64,000 bases of DNA, from the NCBI GenBank assembly GCA_030848705.1, contig JAUIZM010000094.1, positions 124,001 through 188,000 on the forward strand. Reading direction: 5' to 3'. The translations under genes were made by a program, and so were the position numbers. The notes under the pieces are model-generated. The model was not told where the DNA came from, ran no database searches, and saw nothing but the letters and a program-made list of their open reading frames with translations. Shown here in pieces: positions 23,052-34,500 of this stretch. Source of the stretch: Heracleum sosnowskyi (lineage: Eukaryota; Streptophyta; Magnoliopsida; Apiales; Apiaceae). Position 1 is the first letter of the stretch. Each line of letters starts with the position of its first letter.

Positions 23052-26000
23052 ATCATTCATGAACAAACAGACTATAATTAGTGGTGTTACTTTTGCCACT
23101 AACAATTTTGTGGCGGTTTTAGATCGTCAGGAATTGCCCAATGAGTTCCACATAATTCAAGACTTTCTTACTTCAAGCCCATTGAAGTATGCTCTAACAG
23201 AACCTGCTAGTGTCTCATTTAAGTCTGTGATGCAGGTTTGGAACTCGGCTGTGTTTGGTAAAGGTGTATCAGGCGATACATTGATGCAATTCGAATATAA
23301 TGGAACTGTGTTTCATGTCACTCCTGCTGTGATTGAAGAAGCTTTGCATTTGCCAATTCTGGGTGACAAAATTCCTGATACTATTTCTGACTCAACCATT
23401 TTTGAGTTTGTTACTAAGTTGGGCTATAATGGCGAAGTAAAGAGGTATGGAAGCTTTTTCAGGACTAAGCTTAAAAGAGAGTGGAATTTTTTCTTTGACA
23501 CGATTAGTAGATGTTTCCAGAACAAGACATCGAACTTTGATGCCCTACCTTCAGGATCTCTAAAGATTGGGTACTCTCTACTCTACTCTCAAGTTTTTGA
23601 TTATGGTAGTTTTATTTTAAAAGCTTTAAGTGATAGGAAATCAGATAAGCTAGGATATGTCTGTTTTCTTAGATTTTTTCAGCTAATCTTTAATCACTTC
23701 TGTCCTGATGCTGTTTTTGAGAATGATGTAGTTCTACCAATCTGTAGAATTACTGAGAACAATGTTAAGTCCTTAGTCAACAGTGATAAGGCAAATGGTT
23801 TTACAGGCAATGCCTTTATTCCTGATGAGGTCAGGCTTTTCTTGAAAGAGAAAATGCCTACTCAATATGGAACAATTTCTGATGCTATGGGGCAAGGCCA
23901 ATCACACCTTGTTCCTGACCCAAGCATTCAACCCAAACAGTCAAAACAATCAACATCCACCTCTATTGTCTCCCAAAAGACATTAGTTGTAAAATCAAAG
24001 AAATCAGCTAGATCTGATGTGTCTGGAAGACAATTAGGATCAAAGGATTTTTCCTCTACACCACTCACTCAAAAGAAGGTAAAAGGGGGTGTACAAGGGG
24101 TCCTGGTGAAGAAGGGTGCTAAGATTGTTACTGACAAGGTTGTTGAGGATGTTCCAGTAAACAGAAAGTTGGTATTAAGAGATGAAAGTGATTCTGAGGA
24201 TGATATGCCTATCTCCTCCAAATTGAAGATAAACAAGGAAGTTGCTGATACTGCTACTGAAGTTGTGGCACCTTCATTAAAGCCACAGAAGAAAAGGAAA
24301 TTGTCAAAGAGCAGGTATCATATTCCTTTGAAGGTGCAAATGAAGGATACTGATATTCAGACATCAAATCCTGATGAGTCATCTACTCCTGATGCTCTAG
24401 CAAATCCTGATGTTGGTACTCCTGATGCACAAACAAAAATTGTCTCTATCTCAGACTCTCCAGCCTCTCCATCTAAGAAGATACTAGAAATTTCATGGGA
24501 GAAGGTTTCTGAGACTGCTTCCTTGGTTGGTCTTAAACCTCCATTGCAGAAAAAGAGGAAAGCATGAGAGATAGTTTTCAAGAGATCAAAGAAACTGAAA
24601 GGATCTAGTCCACAAGAACCTGAATCTCAATGTGATTCAGCAGCTACTGAAGATCCTGCCACACAAGAACCACTCAATCAAAGTTTGGGTGAAGGCATAG
24701 CTATTGGAATGGTCACACAAGAACCATTTTCTCAAAGGGAAAAATCATACATTTCTATTCCAGCCCCACAAGAACCATCTTCTCAATGTGAAGATGCAGG
24801 CAAAGCTACAGTTTCCGATGAAGTTGAAAGATTGGTCGAGGACACTGTCAATGAGGGAAGCACACAAGAGCCTCCAACTCAAAGTGTTGAAGCAGCTTCT
24901 GAACCTCATGCTACACAAGAACCATCAGTATCAAATCCTGATGCAAGCTTATCAAATCCTGACAGTGTTGCTCCTGACGCTAGTGGTGCTCCTGATGCTG
25001 AGCCAATCCTGATACAGCCACTTAGCTCAAGGCCAATGACAGATCCTATCACAGCATCACAGGACAAACTAAAAGGTATTTTTATTCCTGATCCTGATAT
25101 TACTCATGATTCTGATGCTAATGATAGTGATGATAGTGATGATGATAATAATGAAGAGAAGGATCAGATTGCCACAGCTATTAAATCTAGTCTTGGAACC
25201 AATTTTGGTTCTTCAAGCACATTCATGGCAGGCAAAGCTTCTACTGGAAAAGACTTAAGACAAGACTTTTCTGTTCCTTCTGAGATAACTCCTGCTGAGG
25301 CCCTTAGACAATTTGAATGGAACAGTTCATGGTACAAACCTGCTGATTCTGTTAGTTATCCATATGCTCTGGATCATGCCTATGATGCAGTGAAGTTAAT
25401 TGAGAATCAAGATTTGAAGAATCATCTGAAGGCTACCACTTTGTTATCTAAAAGCCTCAAAACTGAGATTGATTCTGTCAAGGCTTCAACTGAGTTGGTA
25501 AGGAGTGATATTTCTCAAAACTTTACAAAGGTGCCTACTGTTCTTCAACTGAGAGTGGTGGAATCCCAAGTGAAGTCTATTGTCTCTGAACAATCCTCCA
25601 TCAACAAAAGAATTGATTCTCTTGATACAAAGGTAACTGATATTCAAACCTCTCTTGCCTTAATTTTGGATTTATTATCAAATAATGATGTCAAAAAGGG
25701 GGAGAAGGTACGTTCTACAAAATGTACACCTGATCTAGTATTAAGGAATAATGATGATGATACTGGAAATGATGGTGGTGACAAAATTCTACAAGGAGAA
25801 ACCTCTGATGCTGCTGTTATGAAGACAATTCAAACTTCTCAAAGTCAAACAACGCAGTCAACTCATGTTTCTGATTCTGGAGTTAAGACAGTAAGGACAT
25901 TGGTGCAATCTCAAATCCTGACGGAAGAACAAATCCTGACAGGTGATCAAATCCTGATGAATGATCAAATCCTGATGCCTGGTCATGGACAAACTCTTGC

Positions 26001-27606
26001 CACAATTCCTGAAGGTGATGAAGATGTTTTAATTGCAAATCCTGAAGATGCTGCTATTTTATTCCGGAATTTCACAATAAGAGATGGTAAGGTTGTTACT
26101 CTTTATCATACTGATAAAAGGGTTCAACAGTTATTTGCAAGGAAAGCACTCTCTACACCAAGTGAAGAATATCCTGATCTCTCACAAGAAGAATTCTTAA
26201 AACAACAGAGAGAGATGATGGAGAGTTTTAAGAATCCTGCTCCTGCTAGAGGTAGAGGAGGCAGAGGTAGAAGAGGTGCAAGAAGAGGTGCAAGTAGAGT
26301 GAGAAGCTCATCAATTCAGAATATTCCTAGACAAACAAGGTCTAGAATCTTAAGAATTGAAGAAATTCCTGAACCTACTCAAATTCTTGAAGTTCCTTTT
26401 GGTGATGATGGAATTATTGAAGAAGAACCTGAATTGAGAAGAAGACCAAGACAATCAACTCTCAACAACACAAATCAAATTGAAGAGTCTAATCCTGATA
26501 TTGTTCCTGACAATATTCAAGATCCTGATGATTCTGAAATTCTGCAAGAGGTTGATCTGTTAATTCTTTCTACAGTGGTTGATTCTCATAATAAAGAAGT
26601 AGATGAAGAAGAAGAAATCAGAAGAAGAGAAATCACAAAGTCAACAAATAGAGACTTTCAGCTCTATAAGCAAAGACTCAAAACTTCAAATAAAGGTTTG
26701 TAGAGAAATGCAAGAAGGCAACAACCACAGCTAGAGAAGAGTTATGCATATGAGAAAGAAAAAGATAAGAAGTGGAAACACATTGACACACTTAGGTGTG
26801 ATAGACCTATCAATTTTCAGACTGGTGGAATTATCACAAGTGCTTCCAGTGTTGCTGATTTTTCTGACTCTTTTAGATCAAAAGCACTCTGGTTGCAGAT
26901 GTTTTCAACTCTAAGGCAGTTGGCAAATAATTCAAGAGGGGGTATTGGACACAGGAATGCTGAATATCTGAATACATCTCATGTTGATCCTTATGCCTTG
27001 ACTGAAATTGGAGGTATTTTAACTTCTGAAAACCTGAACAATTTATTATATGTTGATATAGTAATAGATTGTCATGATGGTTCTGAAAAGAAAGAAAAGC
27101 TTCTTTACTTCATGAAAGATGGTAGTGTGAAGATTCTATCCATTCAAGACTTGTTGGTGAAAACTACAAAGGAACTGAAATATGTTCATTATCTACTTAA
27201 ATGGAAGAATAAAGTGTGCAAGGAATGGTCAGATATGATTTTGTCAACAATAAGAAGAAGATTTGATGAAGGAAAGAATTATAATGGTAATTATGTTCCC
27301 ATGTATCTAAATCTAAGAGGTCAAGATGTGGAAATGCAAAGGGGCACTGTTGTTAAAGTAATGACTTTTGGTATGAAGCAACTTAATCCTAATCCTGATG
27401 GGAAGGAAATTGCTTACCTCCTTGTTGAAGATCATAGTCTGTCAAGAGGTTCAATTCAAGATCTCAGAGCAGCTATCTATCAGATTGATGAGAAAGATGA
27501 AGAACTCGGAAATCTAAAAGAAAGACTTATTCAGATTCTTGAAGACAAGGAAGAAAATCTTTTGTTAAGCTTCTTGAAGATGAATTTGTTCTACCAGAAA
27601 ATCTGA
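23052..27606 (+). pseudogene. Element B ORF3 (main part), interrupted by two in-frame stops
   Basis: Apart from TGA at 24565-24567 and TAG at 26701-26703, one frame stays open for about 1,515 codons. Residues ~1-230 form the conserved ORF3 domain (REWNFFFDTISRCF, then CFLRFFQLIFNHFCPDA), homologous to A, C and E. The middle is acidic, Ser/Thr-rich and studded with NPD/TPD/APD tripeptides. Basic NLS-like clusters (KKRK) lie near 24290 and 24548. A coiled-coil region spans about 25440-25690. An RGG-like segment (ARGRGGRGRRGARRGA) near 26245-26300 suggests nucleic-acid binding. A hydrophilic C-terminal domain follows (26893-27606) that I do not recognise and that differs from C and E. No membrane segment is seen. 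Function unknown. Confidence 0.85.
25918..25990 (+). repeat. Tandem CAAATCCTGA motif copies inside B ORF3
   Basis: Four copies of the B motif follow each other about every 20 bp and are read as QIL(T/M), whereas copies around 24366-24430 and 24945-25000 are read as NPD. The same DNA word is thus used in two reading frames of one gene. Confidence 0.8.
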
Positions 27607-27689
27607 GAAGATAAGTTGTTACTGTAAATACTTGTACATTTTGTAAATATATTTTTGACATCATTGAATATAGGAATCTATACTTTATT
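27607..27689 (+). other. 3' untranslated region of element B, left of C
   Basis: This is AT-rich sequence after the ORF3 stop. It ends with the target site TTATT (27685-27689) of element C and resumes after C at 53944-53969 with the PPT of B. Confidence 0.7.
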
Positions 27690-28791
27690 TGTAAAGCATA
27701 ATGTAACATAAGATGTAAAAGAGATAAATACAACTCAACAAAGAACAAGACAGACAATAATATTAACAGAAGCACAAGAATCCAGAATCAAAGAAGAAAA
27801 GGTAAACTCAAAAAATCAAAATACGTTATGTATTCTTGAAGTCCGTAAACAGGTCACGGAAAGAAGTTCATGAAAATGTTCAAGCCTCAGTGACAGCAAA
27901 AGAAAAAAAGACTTTCAAGACGACAGAAGTATGTGAATGGTTTAGGGTTAAGTACCACGGGATTCCAGTGATTTAAATGAAGCAACCAGAACGACAAAGG
28001 ACTTATCAGCAGCATTGAATTGAAGACATAAAAGAAGAATTGATCAAGTGTTATTCATCTGTGAACCAGACCAGTTGCACTAGGTGACGACACTAAGAAG
28101 ATCAATTTGTTTTATCGTCTCAGAAGAAATTGATACAGTTTAAAACTTAAACACCCTGAAACTTTTCTAAAGGCTAACAAAAAGAAAAGGTTCGATGGTT
28201 TTTCTATTTAGAAAACCATCGAATGAAAAGTATTAAGGAAATGAAAACTATGATAAAGTAAATGTTCCATTCGATAGTTTTTATTTAAAAACCATCGAAT
28301 AGAATATCTACTTTATTCATTCGATAGTTTTCAATTTAGAAAGTGGGTGAAAAGTTTTCTTTGTTGGACAGGTTGATGAGAATTGGACGGCCAAGATTGT
28401 TTTAACAATTAAGGTTCGATAGTTTTCTAAAAACTAAGACTGCAGTTAATACAGAGAGAAGAGTATGTCTTCTTCAGTTAAGGAAAAATCACACAGAGAC
28501 ATTACTGAGAGAGAGAATTGAGCCGGAGAAATTCATAGAAATTAATAGTGCTCAGAACATGATATTTGTATTGAATTTGTGTAACCTTAAACTCATTGAA
28601 GCTAATCTACGGATTAGAAATTGTAGCACCCCTCGAGGTTTATATTTATAAAAAGATATATTCCCCGAAACTTGGTTTGGTTTGGTGTGTTTGATTTCGT
28701 TATAGAACTGAATGAATTATCCGCGAACGAAATTGAATTATTTGTGAGTATCGTATTCAACCCCCACTTCTACGATACTTTGGACCTAACA
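27690..28791 (+). repeat. 5' LTR of element C (1102 bp)
   Basis: It begins TGTAAAGCAT and ends GGACCTAACA, directly followed by the PBS, and is nearly identical to 52835-53938. The centre holds the TCGATAGTTTT array. The 3' ~150 bp contain the CAACCCC...TTCTACGATAC stretch shared with the LTR ends of A and B. Confidence 0.95.
28190..28435. repeat. TCGATAGTTTT motif array in the 5' LTR of C
   Basis: Six copies of TTCGAT(A/G)GTTTT or its complement occur. Two pairs are inverted with 5-8 bp loops (about 28193-28227 and 28270-28304) and could fold as hairpins. The same array is in the 3' LTR (about 53335-53575), and longer versions precede ORF3 of C and E. Confidence 0.85.
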
Positions 28792-28793
28792 AT

Positions 28794-28805
28794 TGGTATC
28801 AGAGC
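28794..28805 (+). other. Primer-binding site of C
   Basis: TGGTATCAGAGC, the exact complement expected for initiator tRNA-Met, starts two bases after the LTR. The bases right after it already belong to the middle of the gag reading frame. Confidence 0.95.
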
Positions 28806-28813
28806 TTGAGCAA

Positions 28814-30325
28814 ATGGAAGACAAAACCATGGCGTACTTAGCTGCAAAGTTTAGTCATATTCGTTTCAAGAGAAACCCTAAGTACAAGTTCAAGGGCTCA
28901 ACCAACAGATTCCAGAAGAGCAATTATACACCTAGTACAGGCTTTAAGGGAGGCTACAAGACTGGCATGATTGATAGAAGCAAATCAAGATGCTACAACT
29001 GCAATGAGTTAGGGCATTTCGCCACTGAATGCCGGAAGCCTCGTCAAGCAAGAGACATGAAAGATGTCTATGGAAAGAAAGACTCATATGAGGATTTGAA
29101 GAAGGAGAATGCCAAGCTTAAACAGCAACTGGAGGCATTTTCTGGAAAGCAGAAAGGGAAGGCTTATATAGCAGAGGGAAAACACTGGGATGATACTGAT
29201 TCGGATGAAGAGGAGGAATATGTGAATGTTGCCCTAATGGCTGACTCTTCAGAGGAATCACCACAATCATCTCAGGTACCTATCTTAACTACAATTGATA
29301 TGTCTAACTCTGAGTACAAGAAAACTGTGCAAGATCTAAGTGTAGAATTGTTTAATGTTCACACAAGCATGCTAGCATCTGAAATGGAGAATGCTAAACT
29401 AGTTCTTAAGATTAAAAAATTAGAATCTAAAAATGAAGAACTAGAGCTTGTAGCTGTCACATTAGAAGATCTTAAGCAAAAGAATGCGTACTTAGAGAAC
29501 AAGGTCAAGTGTAATGATGAGATAGAGACTATCCTCAGGAAGCAGATTTCAGATTTAGATTTGAAGCTGAATGCTTTTAAGAATTCCGCCCTGATTGCTA
29601 AGGAGTTAATAGATACTCAGACCCAGGGTAATAAAACTGCTATAGGACTTGACTATTCCAAAAAGGCTGGTAAGAAGATCTTGGAATTCCCTGTGACATC
29701 TTCTGTTGTCAAGAAGGATATTCCACACATTCTTAAGAATGTGGACAGTCCAGTCTTTGTCAGGCCCTTCTCAGAACCTTTTCATGAGGATGACCTTTAC
29801 ATAGCACAAGAATTGCTTGAGGAGGATTTATTGAAGGAAAAAGAGGTAAAGACTAAGTTGCCTAGGAAATCAGTAAAAACTGTTATACCTAAAACTGAAG
29901 TAAGTGACTTAGTTAGTAGTGTTAAAAAGAACAGGAATGGGAAGAAGAAGATTGTTAATCAGGAAATGGTTCCATATTCTCCCATTGCATCTAGGAAGTT
30001 GTGCACTATTTGTAATTCTACTGGACACCTTACACATGCATGTAAAAAGGTTAAAGTAGAAACTGCTAATACTTCTGAAATGCATAACATGTCTGACATG
30101 CCTGATCTTCATGAACCCTATGGAAAGAAAGAGTGTTTGCTATGTAAGTACAACATCATGCATGCTTATTTTAAGTTGATGAATGATAGTAGCAATAGCA
30201 CTGATAATGTTAAATCCACATATACTATGAATATCAAACAGGGTAAGACTAAATTGAATGTTACTCCTGTTAAATCATCTAAACCTTCAGGACCCAAACA
30301 ATTTTGGGTACCAAAGTCCGCTTAA
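28814..30325 (+). CDS. gag: Element C Gag lacking the N-terminal domain
   Basis: The first ATG gives a 503-codon frame; the frame is open upstream through the PBS itself. It aligns to Gag of A only from about residue 285 on (FKRNPK, then zinc knuckle CYNCNELGHFATEC), so the ~280-residue UBN2-like capsid domain is absent. The natural leader is missing too, as if a deletion joined the PBS to the middle of gag. After the knuckle come a coiled-coil region, a second Cys/His cluster CTICNSTGHLTHAC and a CLLCKYN patch. The end GPKQFWVPKSA matches A and B. A particle-forming Gag would have to come from another copy, making C non-autonomous. Confidence 0.85.
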   Translation: MEDKTMAYLAAKFSHIRFKRNPKYKFKGSTNRFQKSNYTPSTGFKGGYKTGMIDRSKSRCYNCNELGHFATECRKPRQARDMKDVYGKKDSYEDLKKENAKLKQQLEAFSGKQKGKAYIAEGKHWDDTDSDEEEEYVNVALMADSSEESPQSSQVPILTTIDMSNSEYKKTVQDLSVELFNVHTSMLASEMENAKLVLKIKKLESKNEELELVAVTLEDLKQKNAYLENKVKCNDEIETILRKQISDLDLKLNAFKNSALIAKELIDTQTQGNKTAIGLDYSKKAGKKILEFPVTSSVVKKDIPHILKNVDSPVFVRPFSEPFHEDDLYIAQELLEEDLLKEKEVKTKLPRKSVKTVIPKTEVSDLVSSVKKNRNGKKKIVNQEMVPYSPIASRKLCTICNSTGHLTHACKKVKVETANTSEMHNMSDMPDLHEPYGKKECLLCKYNIMHAYFKLMNDSSNSTDNVKSTYTMNIKQGKTKLNVTPVKSSKPSGPKQFWVPKSA

Positions 30326-30342
30326 TCAATCTGTGATTGCAG
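30321..30342 (+). promoter_or_regulatory. Gag-pol junction of C: TAA in CTTAAT, then TTGCAG|GG
   Basis: The gag stop TAA (30323-30325) lies in a near branch-point sequence. TAATCAATCTG follows, also present at the A junction. CAG ends at 30342, 17 nt after the branch-like A. The pol frame has TGA at 30334-30336, so there is no gag-pol overlap. Conservation with A in this untranslated gap supports a functional signal. Confidence 0.55.
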
Positions 30343-31574
30343 GGTAAGGTTAAAAACTCAAAGGTCGTGTGGATTCTGGATAGTGGTTGTTCTAGACACA
30401 TGACAGGTGAAGAGTCCCTGCTTACAGAGGTGGTTAAGAAGATCGGCCCGATTGTAACCTTTGGAGATGACAGCAAAGGATTCACTACGGGATATGGTAA
30501 ATTGAAAGCTGGAAATGTCATCATTGAAAACATCTCTCTTGTTGAAGGATTAAAGCACAATCTTCTAAGCATCAGTCAGTTCTGTGATAAAGGCTACAAT
30601 GTAGATTTCAGAAAGGACAAGTGTTTGATCACCAACAGGAAGGATGAGAAGCTTACTCTACTGGGAGTGAGAAAAGGAAATTTGTTTATAGTTGACTTAA
30701 GTTCTACCAGTGAAGGAGAAGTCACATGTTTCTACAGTAAGGCATCTTCAGAACAAAGTTGGCTATGGCACAAGAAGCTCTCACACTTGAACTTCAAAAC
30801 TATGAACTCTTTGGTAAAGAGAGAGTTAGTGAGAGGATTGCCCCTGATGGAATTCAATCAGGAGGGACTATGTGAAGCATGTGAAAAGGGGAAGTCGAAG
30901 AAAGCATCACATGGAAGCAAAGGAATGACAAGCATTACTGAACCATTACAACTGATTCATATGGATTTATTTGGTCCAGTAAATGTTATGTCACTTTCAA
31001 GAAAAAGATATGCATTGGTGATGGTGGATGACTACTCCAAGTACACGTGGGTGTTGTTCATACAATCAAAGGATGAAGCAACACAACTAATCATTGATCA
31101 CATCAAGAAGGTAGAAGTGGAAGCTAAGCTACCTGTGCGGACAATCAGATCAGACAATGGAACTGAATTCAAGAATGCAGTTCTTAATTATTTCTACTCA
31201 GAGAAAGGAATATCAAGACAGTATTCAGCACCAAGAACTCCTCAACAGAATGGAGTAGTGGAAAGGAAAAACAGGACCTTGGTTGAAGCAGCAAGGACCA
31301 TGTTAAGTGAATCAAAACTTCCCACTTACTTTTGGGCTGAAGCAGTGAATACATCTTGCTACACTCAGAATCGAACCCTGATCAACAAAGATCATGAAAA
31401 GACTCCGTATGAGTTAATGGCCAACAAGAAACCAACACTGAAGTATTTTCATGTGTTTGGTGCAAAGTACTTTGTACTTAAAGATGGAGAACATCTTGGC
31501 AAGTTTGATGCCAAAGCAGATGAAGGCATTTTTCTGGGCTATTCTCTGGAATCTAAGGCTTTCAGGGTATATGT
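30337..31574 (+). pseudogene. pol: Element C Pol, 5' part (protease and integrase), cut by D
   Basis: Protease WILDSGCSRHMTG, the zinc finger ending CEACEKGK, and the integrase core with IHMDLFGPV, RSDNGTEF and NGVVERKNRTL are all intact, very close to element A. The frame ends where element D inserted after KAFRVYV; the target site TATGT is 31570-31574. The remainder resumes at 45399. The codons that follow 31574 in the open frame belong to the D LTR. Confidence 0.93.
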
Positions 31575-34500
31575 TGTAATAACCCGAATTTTTGGTAGAA
31601 TTAAAACTTTTCTTATTATGATTAAGTGCATCAGTGAATAGTGAATTTGGTGGATGAATAGTGATTTTGAGGATTAACAAAGTTTTTCATGCCACCTATG
31701 TACGAGACGTAGTGTGGATATTCCGAAGTCATATTAGTGATCTACGGAGTAAATAAGTGAATGCAAAGACGATCGGAATTCAGAAATTCCGAATTTTATT
31801 TTGGTGTAGTATTTGACCGGGCAGTGAATTATATATTATTATATTCAAGAAACGAGATATTAAATTAAGGATTTGAGGATTTAATATTTTGGAATGTTAT
31901 TATATTTGATTTGAGAATTTAGAACGAAAACCACTGAGACAGTGAAACGAAGGTTCTAGAAACCGCTGATACTTTATAACGAGATTAAGTGATTAAGCGA
32001 ACGAATCATGGATTAAGGATTGAAATTATGACAGGATTAAATATAGACATGGAAGTAACATGTAACAAGATTAATTCGAGAAATGCAACATTTGGATCAT
32101 CCATGTGAAAGGAAAACGAACCAGTAAAGCTGCTTGCCACCATGATCTCCATTGCTTGACACGTGTCCCCTTCTTTGCCACCATAACCCCCCACTGATCG
32201 ACACGTGTCCTGGACATGCAATGACTCACCACCTTTAACAAAAAATCAGCATTTCCAAGCAAATTAACAAAAAATCAAAAACCATTCTTATTTTCTTCAT
32301 TTTCGGCCAAAGCAAAACTGCCGGATTGTAAAATTCATATCTCCTTCATTTCTCGGTGGACAATTGCGATCTATAGCTTGTTGGAAAGGTCTTGAGATAA
32401 TCTACATTTCGTATTTCACGAGTTTCTTCCATTTGAGCAAGGTAAGACCTTCAGTTTTCCAGTTCTTTAAACCGGTGTATAGTAACTCCGAGAATTCATA
32501 ACTTGTTCTTGATTTTCTTTTGCAAGTTTAAGGATGATAACCATGGATGAAGACTCTCTTAAGGCTTACAAGCTCTTGTGGTGTGTTTAAGGATTCAAGG
32601 AAGGTATAAAAACCTCTGCCCCTTTTTGTTATATGAGTTTTGAAATGGTTTTGATGTTTATGTAAAGTTAAGCTCATGATTAAGTGATTAGATGAATTGT
32701 TGGTTGAGTATTGGAGGATGGGTTATGAATTTTGTTGTGATTATTCATGGAGGATTTGACTGAGTGGAGGATGTATAAGGTGGATGGTGAGTTTGGGATT
32801 GTTTGGTATTGATTTGAGTGTGTTTTGAAAATGGAAAACGTTAAGTTTTAAGCCGTCGTAATGCCCGATTCTCGTTAACTTTAAAACTGCATAGAATCCG
32901 AAAACTTAACTGCCTCTTTTGGTTCAGTGATGAACATGAGTGTGTAGAGCTTTGTTTCTAGTTTACGTGAGCGCAAGAATCATGTCGTTACGATTTACGG
33001 TTTAAGAGAAAAGTGAGTTTTAGTAAACGTCGTTCGGAGGAACAACCCTTCTCTGTTCAGCAACTTTGAGGCTATATTTGGACCACTTCGGAGCCATATT
33101 AAAATGTGAAACTTTGAGGAATAATACTAGAGACAGTTAGGAAGGCTCACGAAAAAGATTCGGATTAAAAAGATTATTTTTCGATTTTATAAAAATGTTT
33201 TAGTCGAGGTCGCGCAAGTGAAAACCACTGAAAACAAGACTTAGAAACCAAGGTTCCAAATGGTTAAGTATAACTTGGATTTGAGGATGGATTTCGAACC
33301 AAACTTATGATTTAAGTATTTGACGAATAACATGGACTTAGTGTGACGCTAGAGCGAGCAAGTAATGCCTTGGTTGTATTTCGCTTACGTGTTTAAGCAT
33401 TGAGTTATAAGTGGTTTATCGAGGGGATTAACCGTGTGTTTTCGTTTGACTTTGTCTAGATTGTCCGGCATCGTCGCGAACCCCTATCACTTCTCGAGCA
33501 TCAGGCAAGTTTCTAAAAACCATATTTTGAAGTATGTATATACTAGATGCAAGTTATGTATGCATACTCGATCGTTCAGAGTATATTTATTTTGAAATAT
33601 ATGAAATATGTTGAATAAGTTTCAATCCATATTTGCAAGTTTCCCAATATTGTGCTTCCTTATCAAAACCAGTATATCCTTGGTCTTGTTAATGATATTA
33701 AATCCTGCTCGTGCGATAACCAAAATCCCATGACCTTATAATACGGTTGATGGGTGGTGATGCTTTTAAGATCCTACGCCTTGAATTATATGGTGTATAT
33801 GTTTATAAACTTTTCGTATGGTGGAAGGGGACTTTATATCATAAGGTAGGTATTTGTGTACCGGAATAAGAAAGGCTCAGAGGGTAGAGCATGTATTGAG
33901 TTTATAACTTAGCCAGCGTATCGGGGTTATTTTGTAAGGTATATTTTCGAAAACCCGGACAGAGCTTTTTAGAAAGATTTTCGCAATAATTAACCTAAAG
34001 GCAACATCACCAATAAACCAGTGTTTATTTAATTAGTAAATACTTCTGGAAGCATTTACGGATTAAATAAGCCTTATTCGTCTAATTAAATTTGTTTACT
34101 TAGATGAATATCATTTTCAAAATGTTTTCTTAAAATCGCTTTGTTCCGGAATGATAACAAAGATATCCGGTAACTGTTATTCGAGGATTAATTATCTATT
34201 TAATGAATATTACTTCTGAATATTCATTTGAGGCTTACTTATTCGAGGGTTAAGTATGTATTTAATGAATATTATTTATTTATATTCATTTGAGGATTAT
34301 GGACTTTAAGAATATTATTATTATTATCCATTCGAGGATTGTGTATTATTTAATGAATATTACTTCTGAATATTCATTTGAGGCTTACTTATTCGAGGGT
34401 TAAGTATGTATTTAATGAATATTATTTATTTATATTCATTTGAGGATTATGGACTTTAAGAATATTATTATTATTATCCATTCGAGGATTGTGTATTATT

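Noticed and set aside
28794..28805. tRNA gene
   Set aside because: Only the 12-base complement of the tRNA-Met 3' end is present, as expected for a primer-binding site; no cloverleaf.
32006..32262. 63- and 71-codon minus-strand ORFs, repeated at 40796-41052
   Set aside because: Same reason: LTR sequence of D, overlapping frames, no recognisable domain.
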